In this document: positions 49,423 through 58,627 of the stretch, one piece after another
Numbering within the stretch: the stretch's first letter is position 1
How the letters are laid out: each line of letters begins with the position of its first letter
NCBI GenBank assembly: GCA_029070965.1
Contig: JAIEBI010000022.1
Location: 1-64,000 of the forward strand
DNA length: 64,000 nt
Direction: 5' to 3'
Source of the DNA: Clostridiales bacterium
GTDB taxonomy: Bacteria; Bacillota; Clostridia; Christensenellales; Pumilibacteraceae
The notes under the pieces: generated by a model
The model's database searches: none
Told to the model about the DNA's origin: nothing
What the model saw: only the letters and a program-made list of their open reading frames with translations
Made by a program: the position numbers and the translations under genes

Positions 49423-51261
49423 ATGCAATACGGAATGGTAAGAGTGGGTGCGTACACGCCCGAAATAAAGGTAGGTAATCCCGATTACAACGGCAAAGCG
49501 ATAATAGAGCTGATTAAGCGCGCCGCGGAATTAGGTGTGGAGATTGCCGTATTCCCCGAACTGTGCATATGCGGCTACACGTGCGCCGATTTGTTTTTTA
49601 CGCGCGAGCTTTTGAAAAAGACGGTGAAGGCGGTAAATGCTGTCGCCGCCGCCGTGCCCTCCGATATGGTTGCGGTTGTAGGTGCGCCGGTAGAGCAAAA
49701 CGGCAGACTGTACAACTGTGCCGTCGTTATGGCGGACGGAAAGATTTTAGGCATTGTGCCCAAGACCGAATTGCCCGATTACGGCGAGTTTTACGAAAAG
49801 CGGTATTTTACTCCCGCCTTTGACGGAGTTATAACAAGCGACGATTACGGCGTGCCTATGGGTAACGTTTTGTTTAAGTGCAAGGATTATTCCGACCTCG
49901 TACTCGGCTGCGAAATTTGCGAGGATATGTGGACGGACGTTCCGCCGTCGGTGCAAATGTGTCGTGCGGGCGCGACGGTTATTGCCAATCTTTCGGCGTC
50001 CGACGAGGTTGTCGGCAAAGCCGAATACCGCGAGCTGCTTGTAAAAAGCATATCGGGCAGGCAACATTGCGCATACGTTTATGCGGACGCCGGCGCGGGC
50101 GAATCGTCCACCGACGTGGTGTTTTCTGGTCACAACATAATAGCCGAAAACGGCGGCATAATTGACGACAGCGATCCCTTTGATGGCGACAACGCTATGG
50201 CGGATATAGATATCGAGCGGCTTATATACGATCGTCGCAAGATAGGCGTTAAGCCCTCCGACAAGCATTACGAGCTTATAACCTTCAAGCTGGGCGACAA
50301 AATGCGCGGCGAGCGCATTTGCCGTCAAGTATACCGTTATCCATTCGTTCCCACGGACGAGTTCCATTACCGTGCCGAGCTTATTATATCAATGCAGGCG
50401 GCGGGCCTTAAAAAACGCTTTGCCGCAACCAAGGCTGACGCGCTTGTTTTGGGCGTGTCGGGCGGACTGGATTCGGCGCTTGCGCTGCTCGTTTGCAACA
50501 ACGCTGTCGGTAGGGACAAGATAACGGCGGTTACAATGCCGTGCTTTGGCACGACCGCGCGCACAAAAAGCAATGCCGAAAGGCTGTGCGCCGCGCTCGG
50601 CATAAAGATTAAAGTAATAGATATAAAGGACACGGTAAACAGTCACCTCGCCGACATAGATCACAAAAAGACGGACGTGGTGTACGAAAACGCGCAGGCG
50701 CGCGTGCGCACCATGACACTGTTCGACCTTGCCAACAAGATAAACGGCTTGGTTGTGGGTACGGGGGACATGAGCGAGCTTGCGCTCGGCTGGTGTACGT
50801 ACAACGGCGACCATATGTCGTCGTACGGCGTGAACGCAGGCGTGCCCAAAACTCTTGTAAAGCACCTTATCGCATACGAAGCGGAGCGTTTGGGCGGCGA
50901 AGCCAAGGCTGTGCTTACCGACATATTGAACACCGATATTTCGCCCGAGCTGTTGCCTGCGGACAAAGACGGAAAGATCGCGCAAAAGACCGAGGACATT
51001 TTGGGTAAGTACGACCTTTTGGACTTTATAATGTACTATTACTGCCGTTACGGCTTTACGCGTAAAAAGATAGAGTTTTTGTTAAAGACCGCATTCTACG
51101 ACGTGGCGGACGAACAAATACAAAAGGCGCTCGACACATTCTTTAAGCGGTTTTTCATGTCGCAGTTCAAGCGTTCTTGTATGCCCGACGGCGTTAAAAT
51201 CGGCTCGGTGTCATTCTCGCCGCGCTCGGATTTTAGGTTGCCGAGCGATATAGAGAATTAA
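49423..51261 (+). CDS. nadE: Glutamine-dependent NAD synthetase
   Basis: A 612-residue two-domain enzyme making NAD from deamido-NAD with ammonia from glutamine. The N-terminal amidase (nitrilase fold) has VFPELCICGYTC with the catalytic Glu, PKTELPDYGEFYEKRYF with Lys, and GCEICEDMW with Cys. The C-terminal synthetase has GVSGGLDSALAL. The ATG at 49423 is preceded by AAGGAGG at a long 15-base spacing; ATG 49435 would also fit. A heptamer repeat supplies its stop codon. Confidence 0.95.
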   Translation: MQYGMVRVGAYTPEIKVGNPDYNGKAIIELIKRAAELGVEIAVFPELCICGYTCADLFFTRELLKKTVKAVNAVAAAVPSDMVAVVGAPVEQNGRLYNCAVVMADGKILGIVPKTELPDYGEFYEKRYFTPAFDGVITSDDYGVPMGNVLFKCKDYSDLVLGCEICEDMWTDVPPSVQMCRAGATVIANLSASDEVVGKAEYRELLVKSISGRQHCAYVYADAGAGESSTDVVFSGHNIIAENGGIIDDSDPFDGDNAMADIDIERLIYDRRKIGVKPSDKHYELITFKLGDKMRGERICRQVYRYPFVPTDEFHYRAELIISMQAAGLKKRFAATKADALVLGVSGGLDSALALLVCNNAVGRDKITAVTMPCFGTTARTKSNAERLCAALGIKIKVIDIKDTVNSHLADIDHKKTDVVYENAQARVRTMTLFDLANKINGLVVGTGDMSELALGWCTYNGDHMSSYGVNAGVPKTLVKHLIAYEAERLGGEAKAVLTDILNTDISPELLPADKDGKIAQKTEDILGKYDLLDFIMYYYCRYGFTRKKIEFLLKTAFYDVADEQIQKALDTFFKRFFMSQFKRSCMPDGVKIGSVSFSPRSDFRLPSDIEN

Positions 51262-51273
51262 GAATTAAGAATT
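51256..51273. repeat. Short heptamer array containing the nadE stop
   Basis: AATTAAG, AATTAAG, AATT; the nadE stop TAA is the one in the first unit. Confidence 0.7.
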
Positions 51274-51283
51274 TGATAATGTC

Positions 51284-51312
51284 TTGATTTTTTCTTGATA
51301 ATAGTGTACAAT
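51284..51312 (+). promoter_or_regulatory. Promoter of aspC
   Basis: TTGATT, 17 bp, TACAAT, 30 bases before the TTG start. Confidence 0.75.
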
Positions 51313-51342
51313 GTAAAGGAATATTGATATAGGAGAAAACAG

Positions 51343-52545
51343 TTGGAAATAGCAAAGCGCGCAAAACAGATTTCGCCGTCGTTGACGTTGGAGATAACGG
51401 CGCGAGCGAAAAAGATGAAAGCGGACGGTATGCGCGTGGTTTCGTTTGCGGTGGGCGAGCCCGATTTCGACACGCCCGATTATATCGTTAACGCGGGGCG
51501 GGAGGCGCTGGACAAGGGTTTTACCAAGTATACGCCCGTCGCCGGTATACCCGCGCTCAAAGCCGCTATTTGCCAAAAGCTGAAAAACGACAACGCGCTT
51601 GATTACGAGCCCGCCGATATTGTGGTGAGCAGCGGCGCCAAGCATTCGCTGTTCAACGCGTTTATGGCGATACTCGACCAAGGCGACGAGGTGATTATTC
51701 CGTCGCCGTACTGGCTTAGCTATCCCGAAATCGTCAAGATGGCGGGTGGCGTTCCCGTATTTGTTCAAACCAAACCCGAAAACAGCTTTAAGATAACACC
51801 CGCCGAGCTCGAGAGTGCGATAACCGATAAGACCAAAGCGTTTATACTGAACAACCCCAACAACCCGACGGGCGCGGTGTACACCCAAAGCGAGATTAGC
51901 GGGCTGGCACAGATACTGGAAAAGCACGATATTTTTGTCGTGTCCGACGAGATTTACGAAAAGCTTACGTACAGTGGCAAGCACTGTTCGATAGCGGCGT
52001 ATTCGGATATTCTTAAAGAGCGCACAATCCTGATAAACGGATTTAGCAAAAGCTATGCTATGACGGGCTGGCGTATGGGATATGCGGCCGCGGCGGGGCA
52101 TATTGCTTATGCTATGTCGTCCATGCAAAGCCACAGCACGTCCAACGCCAATTCCATAGCGCAGTACGCTTCGGTGGCTGCGCTTACCGACAAGGTCCAC
52201 GGCGAAGCCTTTTTAAGCGAGATGAAAGCGACCTTTGCAGCCCGTCGGGATTTGATGACGGCGCGGCTTAAAAAGCTTGGCGTTGACTTTATACAGCCCG
52301 AGGGCGCGTTTTACGTTATGGCGTCGGTGGGCAAGTTTATAGGTAAGCAATGTGACGGACGGCTTATAACTTCGGCGTTCGACTTTGCCTCGGTATTGCT
52401 CGAAAAAGCACTGGTCGCCGTCATTCCGTGCGAAAGCTTCGGCGCTCCCGAATACATTCGGTTTTCTTACGCCGCGTCGGAAAGCGATATCGAGCATGGG
52501 CTTGACGCCATCGGCGAGTTTATATCCAAGTTACAAGATAAATAA
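51343..52545 (+). CDS. aspC: Aspartate (class I) aminotransferase
   Basis: A 400-residue PLP enzyme. It starts with TTG after a good AGGAGA site. VGEPDFDTP, NNPNNPTGAVY, DEIYEKLTYSG and the PLP lysine in NGFSKSYAMTGWRMG (Lys236) are typical of the AspAT I-gamma group. It supplies aspartate, the precursor for threonine made by the downstream thrC. Confidence 0.93.
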   Translation: MEIAKRAKQISPSLTLEITARAKKMKADGMRVVSFAVGEPDFDTPDYIVNAGREALDKGFTKYTPVAGIPALKAAICQKLKNDNALDYEPADIVVSSGAKHSLFNAFMAILDQGDEVIIPSPYWLSYPEIVKMAGGVPVFVQTKPENSFKITPAELESAITDKTKAFILNNPNNPTGAVYTQSEISGLAQILEKHDIFVVSDEIYEKLTYSGKHCSIAAYSDILKERTILINGFSKSYAMTGWRMGYAAAAGHIAYAMSSMQSHSTSNANSIAQYASVAALTDKVHGEAFLSEMKATFAARRDLMTARLKKLGVDFIQPEGAFYVMASVGKFIGKQCDGRLITSAFDFASVLLEKALVAVIPCESFGAPEYIRFSYAASESDIEHGLDAIGEFISKLQDK

Positions 52546-52566
52546 CCATAAAGGAGTGTATATATT

Positions 52567-52968
52567 ATGATTTCTGTTATCTACGGTACCAAAGGAACGG
52601 GCAAAACCCAGCGCGTCATGGACGCCGCCAATGCCGCCGTCGAAAACGCAACCGGTCAGGTGGTTTTTATCACCGACAACAACCAGTCGCTCGGGCTTAA
52701 TCCCAACATTCGGTTTGTAAACGTTGCGGAGTACGGCGTAAGAAATACATACGAGCTTAGCGGGTTCTTAAAGGGCATGCTCGCCACCAATTTCGATATA
52801 CAGTTTGTGTTTATAGACGGGCTTAACAGGCTGCTTAACGTCGATCCCGAAACGCTCAAACCCATTTTCGACACGATGGAAAAGTTTACCGAAACCGAAT
52901 TTACGGCCACCGTTTCGGGCGATAAGCTTCCCAATTTCTTCAATAAGTTCAATATAATCAATGCTTAA
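52567..52968 (+). CDS. Small P-loop protein, unknown
   Basis: A 133-residue protein with an N-terminal P-loop GTKGTGKTQ (residues 7-15) and a later hydrophobic strand ending in Asp (FVFIDG), a Walker B-like site. It is shorter than standard AAA or RecA-type ATPases. Its end overlaps the start of thrC by eight bases, and it follows aspC by 21 bp, so it belongs to that operon. Function unknown. Confidence 0.72.
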   Translation: MISVIYGTKGTGKTQRVMDAANAAVENATGQVVFITDNNQSLGLNPNIRFVNVAEYGVRNTYELSGFLKGMLATNFDIQFVFIDGLNRLLNVDPETLKPIFDTMEKFTETEFTATVSGDKLPNFFNKFNIINA

Positions 52969-54397
52969 TTACACTTCAACCCGCGACGCGTCGGTGAGCG
53001 TTGACGGAGCGACCGCGGTGCTGAACGGCTTTGCGCCCGACGGCGGACTGTACGTGCCGAGCGGGCTCCCCGTGCTTAATTACACGGATATGCTCGACCT
53101 CGATTACGCGGCGCGCGTAGAAAAAACGCTCAAAGCGTTTTTCGATTTCGACGTAGGCGGGATAGCCAAGCAAACGTTCGGCGGTGAGGACGACCCCGCG
53201 CCCACCGTCAAAGTTGACGACAACGCGTTTGTGTCCGAGCTGTGGCATGGCAAAAGCCATTCGTCCAAGGACATGGCGCTTGCGCTTTTGCCTGAGCTTA
53301 TCAGGCGCGCCAAAGCGGCAAAGAATATAACGTCTACCACGCTGATACCGATAGCCACTGCCGGCGATATAGGCAAGGCGGCGGCGCTTGCATTCGACAA
53401 AGCGGAGGATATGCGGCTATGCGTGTTTTATCCGCAGGACGGAATGAGCGATTTGCAGCTGCGCGAGCTACGGTCTATCGACCAAAGTAACGTTACCATT
53501 GTGGGCGTAAGCTCGGACTACGACGGGCTGCAAGCGGCGGTCAAATCGGTGTTGACCGACGGCAGTTTAAACGCCGCGCTCGGTGAGAATAATATTACCT
53601 TGTCGTCGGCTAACTCCGTCAATATCGGCACGGTAGTGCCGCAAATCGCTTACTATTATTCGGCGTACTGCGACCTTGTAAATTCGGGCGAAATATCGGC
53701 GGGCGACAAGATAGATTTTGTAATGCCCGTCGGCAATTTCGGCGGAATGATAGCAGGCTACTACGCATCCAAAATGGGCTTGCCTATCAATAAGCTGGCG
53801 ATTGCGGCAACAAATTTTACCGCGCTTATCGACTTTATAAATTCGGGCGGGTACGACATAAACAGCATGACGAGCCGCCACGACGCACCCTTGCTCGGCA
53901 ACCTCGAACGGTTGATTTTCGGCATAAGCGGCAACGACGCACCGCTTACCGCCGCACGCATGGACGAGTTAAGGTCCAACGGCAGGTTTTCGGTAACGGA
54001 AGAGGAAATACACACGCTGCGCTCCTATCTTGCCGGCGGCACAGCGGACATGGACGACGCGCTGGACGTTATAGCGGACTTGTTTGAGGAATACGGATAT
54101 CTTGCCAACACCCACACCGCGGCGGCATACGCCGTTGCAATCGACAGGGATTTTGTTCATCCCACGGTAGTGCTGTCCATATCCAGTCCATACAGGTCGG
54201 CAAAGTACGTAATGACAGCGCTCGGTGAAAAAATTCCGCATGACGGTGGCAAGCTTATGCGGCAAATGGAGGACGTGACAGCCCTTCCCGCGCCCGAGGA
54301 CTTGATAGCCGTGTATTCGGCAAAGCAAATACACAACGACGTCATACCGCCGCAGGATATATTTAAGTTTTTGACCGAGCGGTATTGCAAAAATTAA
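52961..54397 (+). CDS. thrC: Threonine synthase (divergent active-site motifs)
   Basis: A 478-residue PLP enzyme making threonine from phosphohomoserine. The FAPDGGLYVPS start, the PLP lysine in SSKDMAL (Lys103), FYPQDGMSDLQLREL, SSANSVNIG and PVGNFGGMIAGYY follow the family, so the fold call is safe. Two binding motifs depart from the usual: HGPTxAFKD reads HGKSHSSKD, and TSGDTGKAA reads TAGDIGKAA. Substrate or activity may be altered. Confidence 0.85.
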   Translation: MLNYTSTRDASVSVDGATAVLNGFAPDGGLYVPSGLPVLNYTDMLDLDYAARVEKTLKAFFDFDVGGIAKQTFGGEDDPAPTVKVDDNAFVSELWHGKSHSSKDMALALLPELIRRAKAAKNITSTTLIPIATAGDIGKAAALAFDKAEDMRLCVFYPQDGMSDLQLRELRSIDQSNVTIVGVSSDYDGLQAAVKSVLTDGSLNAALGENNITLSSANSVNIGTVVPQIAYYYSAYCDLVNSGEISAGDKIDFVMPVGNFGGMIAGYYASKMGLPINKLAIAATNFTALIDFINSGGYDINSMTSRHDAPLLGNLERLIFGISGNDAPLTAARMDELRSNGRFSVTEEEIHTLRSYLAGGTADMDDALDVIADLFEEYGYLANTHTAAAYAVAIDRDFVHPTVVLSISSPYRSAKYVMTALGEKIPHDGGKLMRQMEDVTALPAPEDLIAVYSAKQIHNDVIPPQDIFKFLTERYCKN

Positions 54398-54413
54398 ATT
54401 TTATAAATATTAC
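54385..54413 (+). promoter_or_regulatory. Promoter of trpS
   Basis: TTGCAA, 17 bp, TATTAC, seven bases before the ATG; it lies partly within the end of thrC. Confidence 0.7.
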
Positions 54414-54420
54414 AACCATT

Positions 54421-55443
54421 ATGAACGAACAAAATTTACAGCAAAATACGGAAAAGCGCAAGCGCGTGTTTTCCGCCATAAAACCCACGGGCAACCCCAC
54501 GCTCGGCAACTACCTCGGCGCTATGAAATACTGGGGGGATATGGGCAAGGATTGCGACACCTTGTTTGCCGTTGCCGATTTGCACGCCATTACCGTTGCC
54601 ATCGAGCCCAAAGAGCTCAGGGAAAACAGTAAGCGGCTTTTTGCGCTATTGATTGCCGTCGGTATCAATCCCGAGCGCGACGTAGTCTTTTTGCAGTCGC
54701 ACGTAACCGCGCACGCCGAGCTCAGCTGGTTGTTGAACAACTACACAATGTTCGGCGAAGCGAGCCGCATGACGCAGTTCAAGGACAAGAGCAAAAAGAA
54801 CCCCGACAATATCAACGTCGGGCTGTTTGATTATCCCGTGCTTATGGCGGCGGACATATTGCTGTACCAAGCGGATATCGTGCCTGTCGGCGAGGACCAG
54901 CTTCAACATGTCGAGCTTTGCCGCACGATAGCCAATAGATTTAACAACCGTTACAGTCCCACCTTTACCGTGCCCGTGGGCAAGATACCCACGTACGGCG
55001 CGCGCATACACTCGCTGTCCGACCCCACGGCTAAGATGGGAAAAAGCGACGGCGAGGGCGACGGCTCTATATTCATACTGGATACGCCCGACGCAATTAT
55101 GCGTAAGTTCAAGCGCGCCGTCACCGACTGCGGTACCGAGATAAAGGCGAGCGAGGACAAGGCGGGTATAAGCAACTTGCTCACCATTTATGCGGCGGAA
55201 AACGACATCACTATCGAACAAGCGGAGCGCGAGTTCGCAAACTGCTCGTACGCCGAATTTAAAAAGCGGGTGGGCGAGGCGACTGTGGAAACGCTCAGGC
55301 CGATACGCGAAAAGTACGAAAAGCTGCGCAGCGACGACAACGCGCTTTGCGAGCTTATGAAAATGGGCGCGCAAAAGGCGGCGTACCTCGCGCGCAAAAC
55401 GCTCGACAAGGTTTACAAAAAAATCGGGTTTGTACGCGTATAA
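54421..55443 (+). CDS. trpS: Tryptophanyl-tRNA synthetase
   Basis: A 340-residue class I synthetase. The HIGH-type motif is PTGNPTLGNYLGA near 23-35; the KMSKS-type is KMGKSDG near 203. Length is normal. The ATG at 54421 has no ribosome site; the promoter lies just upstream, so a leaderless message is likely. Stop overlaps the next start (TAATG). Confidence 0.96.
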   Translation: MNEQNLQQNTEKRKRVFSAIKPTGNPTLGNYLGAMKYWGDMGKDCDTLFAVADLHAITVAIEPKELRENSKRLFALLIAVGINPERDVVFLQSHVTAHAELSWLLNNYTMFGEASRMTQFKDKSKKNPDNINVGLFDYPVLMAADILLYQADIVPVGEDQLQHVELCRTIANRFNNRYSPTFTVPVGKIPTYGARIHSLSDPTAKMGKSDGEGDGSIFILDTPDAIMRKFKRAVTDCGTEIKASEDKAGISNLLTIYAAENDITIEQAEREFANCSYAEFKKRVGEATVETLRPIREKYEKLRSDDNALCELMKMGAQKAAYLARKTLDKVYKKIGFVRV

Positions 55444-56312
55444 TGTACGGCTACGTTGTTCCCGACAAATCGACGCTTCGGGCAAGCGATTTTGTGCTGT
55501 ACCGATCGTTCTATTGCGGAATGTGCTGTCAAACGGGTGTGCTGTACGGCAATATGCCGCGGTTTACCACCAACTATGACTTTGCCTTTTTTTCGGCATT
55601 GCTGCACGACTATTCCGCGCAAAACGTGGTTATAGAGGAGCACGGCTGCATACTCAATCCCAAAAAGAAGGCGATACTCCAACCCAATCCGCTCTTGGAA
55701 CGGCTTGTTGCCGCCAACATACTTTTGTCCTACCAAAAGGCGGACGACGGCGTTATCGACGGCGACGGCGTTAAGTATAGGATTGTGCGGCGTATGCTGA
55801 AAAAGCCGTTCCGCGCGGCAAAAAAGGCGTATCCGCAAATTTACGAAGCGATAGAAAAGGCGTATGCGGCGCAGCGAAAAGTGGAAAAATCGGGTGTAAA
55901 CAGCATAGACCGCGCCGCCGATCCGTTTGCGTCGCTGCTCAAAAAACTGCCCGAATTGATTTTGGGCGTGCAAACAGATGACAATCTTAAAGGACTGTGT
56001 TATAATATAGGTAAGTTTGTTTACCTTGCCGACGCGCTGGACGACATAACCGAGGACAGCAAGCACAAGCGGTACAATCCGTTTTTGGCGGCGTACGGCA
56101 ACTTTACAAACAGGAAAGGCTTTATTGCCGAACACAAGGACAAGCTGGAATTTTGCTTTAACGGTATTTGCGCGCGTGCGCAGGAATGTTTTAGCGGAAT
56201 GAGGTTTACGCAAAGCTACGGATTGCTTCGCAACATAGTTTTCGACGGACTGCCGAGCAAAGCAAAAGAGTTGCTTAATTCAGAAAAAAAGCTAAAAAGT
56301 CCTCGTGTTTAA
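55443..56312 (+). CDS. DUF5685 family protein
   Basis: A 289-residue protein of the DUF5685 type: MYGYVVPDKSTLRASDFVLYRSFYCGMC with a conserved CxxC, then a long helical region (NIGKFVYLADALDDITEDSKHKRYNPF near 205-232). Function unknown. The track start is 32 codons upstream in trpS; the ATG at 55443 is coupled to the trpS stop. Confidence 0.75.
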   Translation: MYGYVVPDKSTLRASDFVLYRSFYCGMCCQTGVLYGNMPRFTTNYDFAFFSALLHDYSAQNVVIEEHGCILNPKKKAILQPNPLLERLVAANILLSYQKADDGVIDGDGVKYRIVRRMLKKPFRAAKKAYPQIYEAIEKAYAAQRKVEKSGVNSIDRAADPFASLLKKLPELILGVQTDDNLKGLCYNIGKFVYLADALDDITEDSKHKRYNPFLAAYGNFTNRKGFIAEHKDKLEFCFNGICARAQECFSGMRFTQSYGLLRNIVFDGLPSKAKELLNSEKKLKSPRV

Positions 56313-56324
56313 AAGGAGTTGACT

Positions 56325-56969
56325 ATGAAAGATCCTTACAAGGTTTTGGGACTGGATAAATCCGCCGACCCCGAAACGATAAAAGCCAAATATCAAGAGC
56401 TTCACGACCTGTACGGCGAACAACGGTTCCGTTCGGGCGAGGAGGGCAACGAGGGCGCGCGCAAGCTCCAAGAGCTTGAAGAAGCGTGGGTTTTGATTTC
56501 CTCCGATTTAAGCCGTGATACGGTAAGCGGCGGCAACGTCGGCGATTTCGGCACTGTGGACGGGCTTATCCGTCAGGGCAAGTACGACGAGGCGCAGGAT
56601 ATACTCGATTCCATTCAAAACCGCAACGGCGAATGGCATTATATGCAGGCGATTATTTTTTACAAGCGCGAATGGTTGACGGATTCCAAAACGCAGCTCG
56701 AAATGGCTATTAGGGAAGACCCCAACAACGCCAAGTACCGTTCGTCGCTGGATAAGCTCAATCTCTCTATGGGCGGCGGCCAGAGCACGGCGCAAAACCA
56801 ACAAAACCCTAACGTCAATCCCAACAACTATGGCGGTCAGTACAACAACCAACCCCCGTACAATGATTACGGCGGCGGTCAACAGCAGGACATGTCCAAC
56901 TGTCTGTCCACGTGCTGCTGCGCGTACTGCCTTACCGACTGCCTTTGCAATGCTATGCGTTGCTGCTGA
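56325..56969 (+). CDS. J-domain-like protein with TPR-like middle and cysteine-rich end
   Basis: A 214-residue protein. Residues 1-62 fit a J domain (DPYKVLGLDKSADPETIKAKYQELHDLYG...LEEAWVLIS) but the essential HPD is absent: the loop reads LHDLYGEQR. A helical repeat follows (KYDEAQDILDSIQNRNGEWHYMQAIIF), then an Asn/Gln/Gly-rich linker and a C-terminal cluster CLSTCCCAYCLTDCLCNAMRCC. Such cysteine-ended J proteins occur in Clostridia. Without HPD it should not stimulate DnaK. An AAAAGGAG site fixes the ATG at 56325; overlaps the next gene. Confidence 0.75.
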   Translation: MKDPYKVLGLDKSADPETIKAKYQELHDLYGEQRFRSGEEGNEGARKLQELEEAWVLISSDLSRDTVSGGNVGDFGTVDGLIRQGKYDEAQDILDSIQNRNGEWHYMQAIIFYKREWLTDSKTQLEMAIREDPNNAKYRSSLDKLNLSMGGGQSTAQNQQNPNVNPNNYGGQYNNQPPYNDYGGGQQQDMSNCLSTCCCAYCLTDCLCNAMRCC

Positions 56970-57637
56970 TGAAGGTTCAAACCAAAAAATTGACGACGGC
57001 GGCGGTTTGCACCGCGCTTGCCGTAATAATGTGCGCCGCCACGGCGTATCTTCCGCTTAGCTTTATGCCGTTATACTTAGCGGCATTTTGCATATTTTTG
57101 GCGTGCAAGCGCGGCAGTATCGTATACGGACTGCTTTGCGCCGCCGCGTCGATAGGACTTATGTTCCTTATGAGCGGGCTTTCCGTCAAGTGGCTTATGT
57201 TCGTACTCATATTCGCACCGTACGGCGTGCTTACCGTTGCTTTGGACAAGCTATCTTACTTTAAGTGGAAAACGGCGCTTATTCGCGCGGCGATCGCAAT
57301 AGTGTTTTTCAACCTGACCGTCGGAGTGGTGTACCTTATCGTAACCAACGTGCTTACGGTGGGCTTGGATATAGACGTAAACGTTTGGGTGAGCAAGGTG
57401 GGCGGATATGCGGTGCTCGCCGTTATTGCGACGGTCGTGCTTGTTTCGCTCGACTTTATGTTTTGCGCATTGTCTGTTACAGTGCTCAAAAAGATTCCGG
57501 CAAATACCACCAAAGCCGAGTTGATTAAGCAGAAGAAACAAGCGGAGCAAAAACCGAACGACGAAAAAAATCAACCCGAATACGATATTTTCGGGTACGA
57601 GATAAATCATGACGATAGCGATAAGGGCGATAAATAG
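56969..57637 (+). CDS. Multi-pass membrane protein, unknown
   Basis: A 222-residue protein with about five membrane segments (10-30, 40-60, 65-85, 115-140, 150-175), then a lysine-rich cytoplasmic tail ending in YDIFGYEINHDDSDKGDK. The pattern recalls ECF transporter S-components, but no ligand motif is clear. The ATG at 56969 overlaps the J-like gene stop. Confidence 0.7.
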   Translation: MKVQTKKLTTAAVCTALAVIMCAATAYLPLSFMPLYLAAFCIFLACKRGSIVYGLLCAAASIGLMFLMSGLSVKWLMFVLIFAPYGVLTVALDKLSYFKWKTALIRAAIAIVFFNLTVGVVYLIVTNVLTVGLDIDVNVWVSKVGGYAVLAVIATVVLVSLDFMFCALSVTVLKKIPANTTKAELIKQKKQAEQKPNDEKNQPEYDIFGYEINHDDSDKGDK

Positions 57638-57650
57638 CAATCGCCCTTAT
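57621..57650 (+). terminator. Weak terminator after the membrane protein gene
   Basis: ATAAGGGCGAT/ATCGCCCTTAT with an 8-base loop overlapping the stop codon; no proper T-run. Confidence 0.5.
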
Positions 57651-57655
57651 TGTAT

Positions 57656-57684
57656 TTGACAAATACGCATATATATGTTACTAT
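57656..57684 (+). promoter_or_regulatory. Promoter of the fakB-fakA operon
   Basis: TTGACA, 17 bp, TACTAT, 43 bases before the ATG. Confidence 0.85.
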
Positions 57685-57727
57685 GCACAAGTGAATATTT
57701 TCACATTATGTACTTTCGGAGGAAATT

Positions 57728-58627
57728 ATGAACAAAGTTAAAGTAATTACCGATTCCTGCGCAGATCCTTGCAAGGAATTGCGCGAAAAATACGATTTCG
57801 ACTACGCTCTTATGAGCCTTGTGTGGGACGGCAAGGAAGTGCCTGCCTCCTGCGATCAGGACGTATTCACCTTTAAGGATATGTACGACGCAATGCGCGC
57901 AGGCAAGCGCATAATAACCCAGCAGGTTTCCGGCCCCGAATTCGAACGCGTGTTTACGCTGTACTTAGAACAAGGCTACGACATAGTGTACGTTGCGTGT
58001 TCGTCGGCGCTGTCCGGTTCGTACAACCTCGGTATGCAAGAAGCAAAGCGCTTGATGGAAAAATATCCCGATCAAAAGATAATTTGTGTCGACCCCAAAA
58101 ACTCGGTGTGCGGCGAATTGATTGTGGCTATCGAGGCGGCTAAGCTTGCCGCGCTCGGCGCGAGTGTGGAGGAGGTTGCGGCGCATGCCGAGGCTATTTC
58201 GCCCAAAGCAATGCAGTTTGCCGCTATCGGAGATTTGTCGTACTTAAAACGCGCCGGCAGGGTAAAGGCTACCGCAGCGTTCTTCGGCAATCTGTTCGGC
58301 ATTAAGCCCATTCTCATCAGCAACAGAATAGGCGAAAACGAGGCAGTCAAAAAGGTTAAGGGGCGTAAAAACTCGCTCGACGAAATCGTCAACATGCTTG
58401 CGGCTTCGCTCACCGACGAGGAGTATCCCGCATCCGAGCAAACTATTTTCGTCGCGCACGCCGATTGCGAAGCGGACGCACAATATCTTGCCGAGCAGGT
58501 CAAGGCAAAAATCAATCCCAAAGAAATCGTTATCAACGAAATAGGCCCCACCATAGGCGCGTCGGTAGGTCCCGAAACGGTTGCTCTTTACGCATTCGGC
58601 GACCAGTACGCCACACTCAATAACTAA
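57728..58627 (+). CDS. fakB: DegV family fatty-acid-binding protein (FakB)
   Basis: A 299-residue DegV protein. VITDSCADPCKELREKY, SSALSGSYNLG (the Ser-rich fatty-acid carboxylate site) and FAIGDLSYLKRAGRV-like FAAIGDLSYLKRAGR are typical. It presents a fatty acid to FakA for phosphorylation. Stop overlaps fakA start (TAATG), so the two are coupled. Confidence 0.93.
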   Translation: MNKVKVITDSCADPCKELREKYDFDYALMSLVWDGKEVPASCDQDVFTFKDMYDAMRAGKRIITQQVSGPEFERVFTLYLEQGYDIVYVACSSALSGSYNLGMQEAKRLMEKYPDQKIICVDPKNSVCGELIVAIEAAKLAALGASVEEVAAHAEAISPKAMQFAAIGDLSYLKRAGRVKATAAFFGNLFGIKPILISNRIGENEAVKKVKGRKNSLDEIVNMLAASLTDEEYPASEQTIFVAHADCEADAQYLAEQVKAKINPKEIVINEIGPTIGASVGPETVALYAFGDQYATLNN

